This document shows positions 61,843 through 64,000 of a DNA stretch of 64,000 nucleotides, piece after piece; the stretch's first letter is position 1; each line of letters opens with the position of its first letter. Source of the stretch: Paenibacillus sp. PK3_47 (lineage in GTDB: Bacteria; Bacillota; Bacilli; Paenibacillales; Paenibacillaceae); assembly GCF_023520895.1 (NCBI RefSeq), contig NZ_CP026029.1, positions 4,650,001 through 4,714,000 on the forward strand. Direction: 5' to 3'. The notes beneath the pieces are model-generated. The model did not search any database. It saw only the letters and a program-made list of their open reading frames with translations, and was not told the origin of the DNA. A program made the translations under genes and the position numbers.

Positions 61843-63711
61843 ATGAAAGATACAAGCAAGACCAGCTGGTGGTCATTTATTGAGGATATGGCAATGGAAC
61901 GCAAGCTGCTCCTCGTTTTTCTGATCATTATTACACTGCCGCTTTCTTTTATCAGCGTAATCAGCTATAAGAGCTACTCGGAGTCGATCAAGGATAACAC
62001 CATTGCATATTCAGAGAAGATGATCGAACAAATGATGGACGGAATTGATGATTACATAGAGGATATGAAACGGATTTCATCTATGCCCGCTTATGTAAAC
62101 GATATCAAACAAAATCTGATCCGTTCTAACCGTTATTATGAGCAGAAGCAGATGATGAGGGGATCAGCAAAAAGTGAAGTGCTTGCACCGGGGGACTTTG
62201 ATCTGCTGCTGTCCATCCAGCGCGGTATTGAAGGAAACATATCCTTCATTAACAACATTAAACGGGGGGCCAACTCTGTCTATATTTTTGACGGCTACGG
62301 CAACGGGTACTATTCCACAAAGGACGGCGGTGTCCGGCTTGATCTGGAACAGAGCTATAAGTACTGGAGTGAGCGGTCTAAGGACACCAGCGGGGAAGCA
62401 CTGCTCATTGGCACCCAGGCGTATACGAGCAATCTGCAGAGCACCCGGTACGCGTTCACCGTTGTACGCAGAATCGTCGACAGCCAGTGGAAGCCGATCG
62501 GACTGATTGCGGTGGAGGCTAATATCAGCAATATGGAGAATCAGGTTAACGAACTGGATAAAGTTACCCGCGGCAAATCCCTGATTGTGGATGAGAACGG
62601 TAAGGTTGTGTATGACAGCGGCCAGAAGCTGCTGACAACGGACATCTCCAACACAAATCTGTACCGCATGGCTAAAGATAGTGCAGGAAGCTTTTATGAT
62701 ACAGTGTCCGGGAAAGAGCGGCTGAATATTTATTCAAGCTCCTCCAAAACCAGCTGGAAGGTTATTATCTCGATTCCGGTTGATGAGCTGACCCGCGACG
62801 TGAAGATGACCCGCAATGCAACCATTGCCGCTACACTGATCATTATTGTGCTGGCGCTGATCATTTCCATTATTTTATCCTTTGCTTTAACCAAACCGCT
62901 CACCCAAATGATCCAGCTCATGAAAAAAGTCCAAAACGGTGATCTGGATGTTCAATTCCGGGTTAAACGGCGGGATGAGATCGGTCTCCTGGGCCACCAG
63001 TTTAACCGGATGCTCGCCCGTATCAGGCAGCTGATCCAGGACATCTACCGGATTGAGGAGCAGAAGAAGGAAGCGGAGCTGCAGGCGCTGCAGAGCCAGA
63101 TCAACCCGCATTTTATTTATAACACATTAGAATCGATCCGTATGACCGCCGAGCTTAACGATGATGTTGAGGCTGCAGACATGATCTCAATTCTTGGCAA
63201 GCTGCTCCGCTACAGTACCGGTGAATTATCCGGCAGAACGACGATGAAGCAGGAGCTGCTGTATGTGCGGAATTATGTTGAACTGCTGGGCCACCGCTAT
63301 CCGGGACGTTTTCAGCTGGAGATTGATGTTCCGGAGAAGCTGGATAATTACGCTATCATTAAGCTTGTTTTTCAGCCTATTATTGAGAACGCAGCGTATC
63401 ACGGTCTGGATGACAGCAAACCGCAGATGCAGCTCCGTATCAGATGCGAGATTACTGAGCATAAGCTTCTGTTTCACATCAGCGATGACGGCTGCGGGAT
63501 GGACCGGGCCACTCTCGACAAGCTGAATGACAGCCTGAAGTATGAGCTTCCGCCGAAGAAAAGCATCAATGGAGGAATCGGCATGAAAAATGTACATCAG
63601 CGTGTACAGCTTCATTATGGCCCTGCCTATGGCATTGAGGTATTCAGCGAACCCGGAGAGGGTACGGATGTCATATTGTCCCTGCCGCTGCCGGGTAGGC
63701 AAGACGGGTAA
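61843..63711 (+). CDS. YesM-type sensor histidine kinase
   Basis: A 622-residue membrane kinase. The first membrane segment is about 20-42, an extracellular Cache-type sensor follows, and the second segment is about 325-347. HAMP and a coiled coil lead to the His_kinase domain with H423 in QSQINPHFIYNTLES. The HATPase domain ends with DDGCGM and GIGMKNVHQR boxes. Such kinases usually pair with a YesN/AraC-type regulator to control sugar uptake. No regulator gene lies between it and the next gene, so the partner may be downstream of the window. Confidence 0.92.
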   Translation: MKDTSKTSWWSFIEDMAMERKLLLVFLIIITLPLSFISVISYKSYSESIKDNTIAYSEKMIEQMMDGIDDYIEDMKRISSMPAYVNDIKQNLIRSNRYYEQKQMMRGSAKSEVLAPGDFDLLLSIQRGIEGNISFINNIKRGANSVYIFDGYGNGYYSTKDGGVRLDLEQSYKYWSERSKDTSGEALLIGTQAYTSNLQSTRYAFTVVRRIVDSQWKPIGLIAVEANISNMENQVNELDKVTRGKSLIVDENGKVVYDSGQKLLTTDISNTNLYRMAKDSAGSFYDTVSGKERLNIYSSSSKTSWKVIISIPVDELTRDVKMTRNATIAATLIIIVLALIISIILSFALTKPLTQMIQLMKKVQNGDLDVQFRVKRRDEIGLLGHQFNRMLARIRQLIQDIYRIEEQKKEAELQALQSQINPHFIYNTLESIRMTAELNDDVEAADMISILGKLLRYSTGELSGRTTMKQELLYVRNYVELLGHRYPGRFQLEIDVPEKLDNYAIIKLVFQPIIENAAYHGLDDSKPQMQLRIRCEITEHKLLFHISDDGCGMDRATLDKLNDSLKYELPPKKSINGGIGMKNVHQRVQLHYGPAYGIEVFSEPGEGTDVILSLPLPGRQDG

Positions 63712-63741
63712 CGACTGCTTACATGAGAGGAGGTAATTAGC

Positions 63742-64000
63742 TTGAATCGAACGAAGTTCAAATGGTCCATGCGGACGATGATGGTGCTTCTCGTGCTGCT
63801 GTCGGCTGGATGTGACAAACTGGGCAGCATGGGAGATCAACCAGCACCGGGTACGGGGGAAGGGAATACAGCCAGCCTGTCCGGCACCATTGTTATGATG
63901 ACGAACAGGGTCGATCTGATTGAGAACGGGACGATGCAGGGGTATGCGGACCAGTTCAAAAAGAAGTTTCCGGAAGCGGATGTAGAATTCGAAGGCTTAA
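63742..64000 (+). CDS. Extracellular solute-binding lipoprotein (partial)
   Basis: The first 86 residues of a lipoprotein, cut by the window end. It starts with TTG at 63742 after GAGAGGAGG. The signal peptide ends in LLSAGC, then a Gly/Pro/Thr linker leads to a beta strand (TIVMMTNRVDLIENG) and helix (YADQFKKKFPEADVEFEG) typical of family-1 sugar-binding proteins. It follows the sensor kinase by 30 bases, suggesting one operon for sensing and uptake of a carbohydrate. Confidence 0.8.
   Translation, partial: MNRTKFKWSMRTMMVLLVLLSAGCDKLGSMGDQPAPGTGEGNTASLSGTIVMMTNRVDLIENGTMQGYADQFKKKFPEADVEFEGL

Overview
The window looks like chromosome of a Paenibacillus-type Firmicute. The evidence is a GC content near 50 percent, strong AGGAGG-type ribosome sites, a T-box before alaS, LicT-type antitermination, an S-layer-anchored GH10 xylanase, a Bacillus-like rhamnogalacturonan locus, and the gene order alaS-ireB-ruvX-DUF1292-mltG-trhP. 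This assignment is inferred from gene content, not from a marker gene. No rRNA, tRNA or CRISPR array was seen.

Layout. 1-81 is the right end of an IS3-family element. 153-1115 holds two back-to-back tandem arrays of 51-bp units. 1468-8058 (minus strand) holds a catecholate-siderophore (petrobactin-type) ABC importer, fpbNOPQ/yclNOPQ, with a perfect Fur box at its head. Upstream of it lie a Btr-like AraC activator with a siderophore-binding domain, a small coiled-coil protein and a CPBP protease. 8282-12983 is a beta-glucoside operon (licT, bglP, GH1 6-phospho-beta-glucosidase) with two RAT/terminator switches. 13413-28344 is a rhamnogalacturonan-I / pectic side-chain locus: YesZ-type GH42 beta-galactosidase, LplABC-type importer, membrane AraC regulator, PL26/YetA-like protein, YesU-like DUF1961 protein, NodB-fold deacetylase and an FG-GAP propeller protein.

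28756-34404 is a LysR regulator divergent from a ferric/phosphonate-type ABC importer that ends in an unusual metallophosphoesterase. 34648-41864 is one tight operon of a five-gene peptide/metallophore-type ABC importer plus a class V aminotransferase and an amidohydrolase. 42079-44619 holds a MATE exporter, a GlsB-type membrane protein and an AT-rich NUDIX gene. 45267-49292 is a 1341-residue modular xylanase preceded by a candidate cre site. 50125-50523 is an Imm10-like orphan. 50543-59123 is the conserved housekeeping block: T-box-alaS, ireB, ruvX, two DUF1292 genes, mltG and the two U32 proteins trhP1/trhP2. 59325-64000 holds a chemoreceptor, a YesM-type sensor kinase and the start of a lipoprotein binding protein that leaves the window.

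The least explained content is intergenic. At least eight arrays of unrelated sequence share one design: a period of 50-52 bp with a short inverted repeat in each unit. They occur at 153, 504, 13099, 25438, 25851, 28494, 44762 and 49421. Separately, a dispersed element of about 125 bp occurs at 11333 and 57593, with a diverged relative at 49908. Its inner 15-bp helix is kept by six compensatory base-pair changes between the two good copies. This points to a selected hairpin or structured RNA that I cannot match to a named family.
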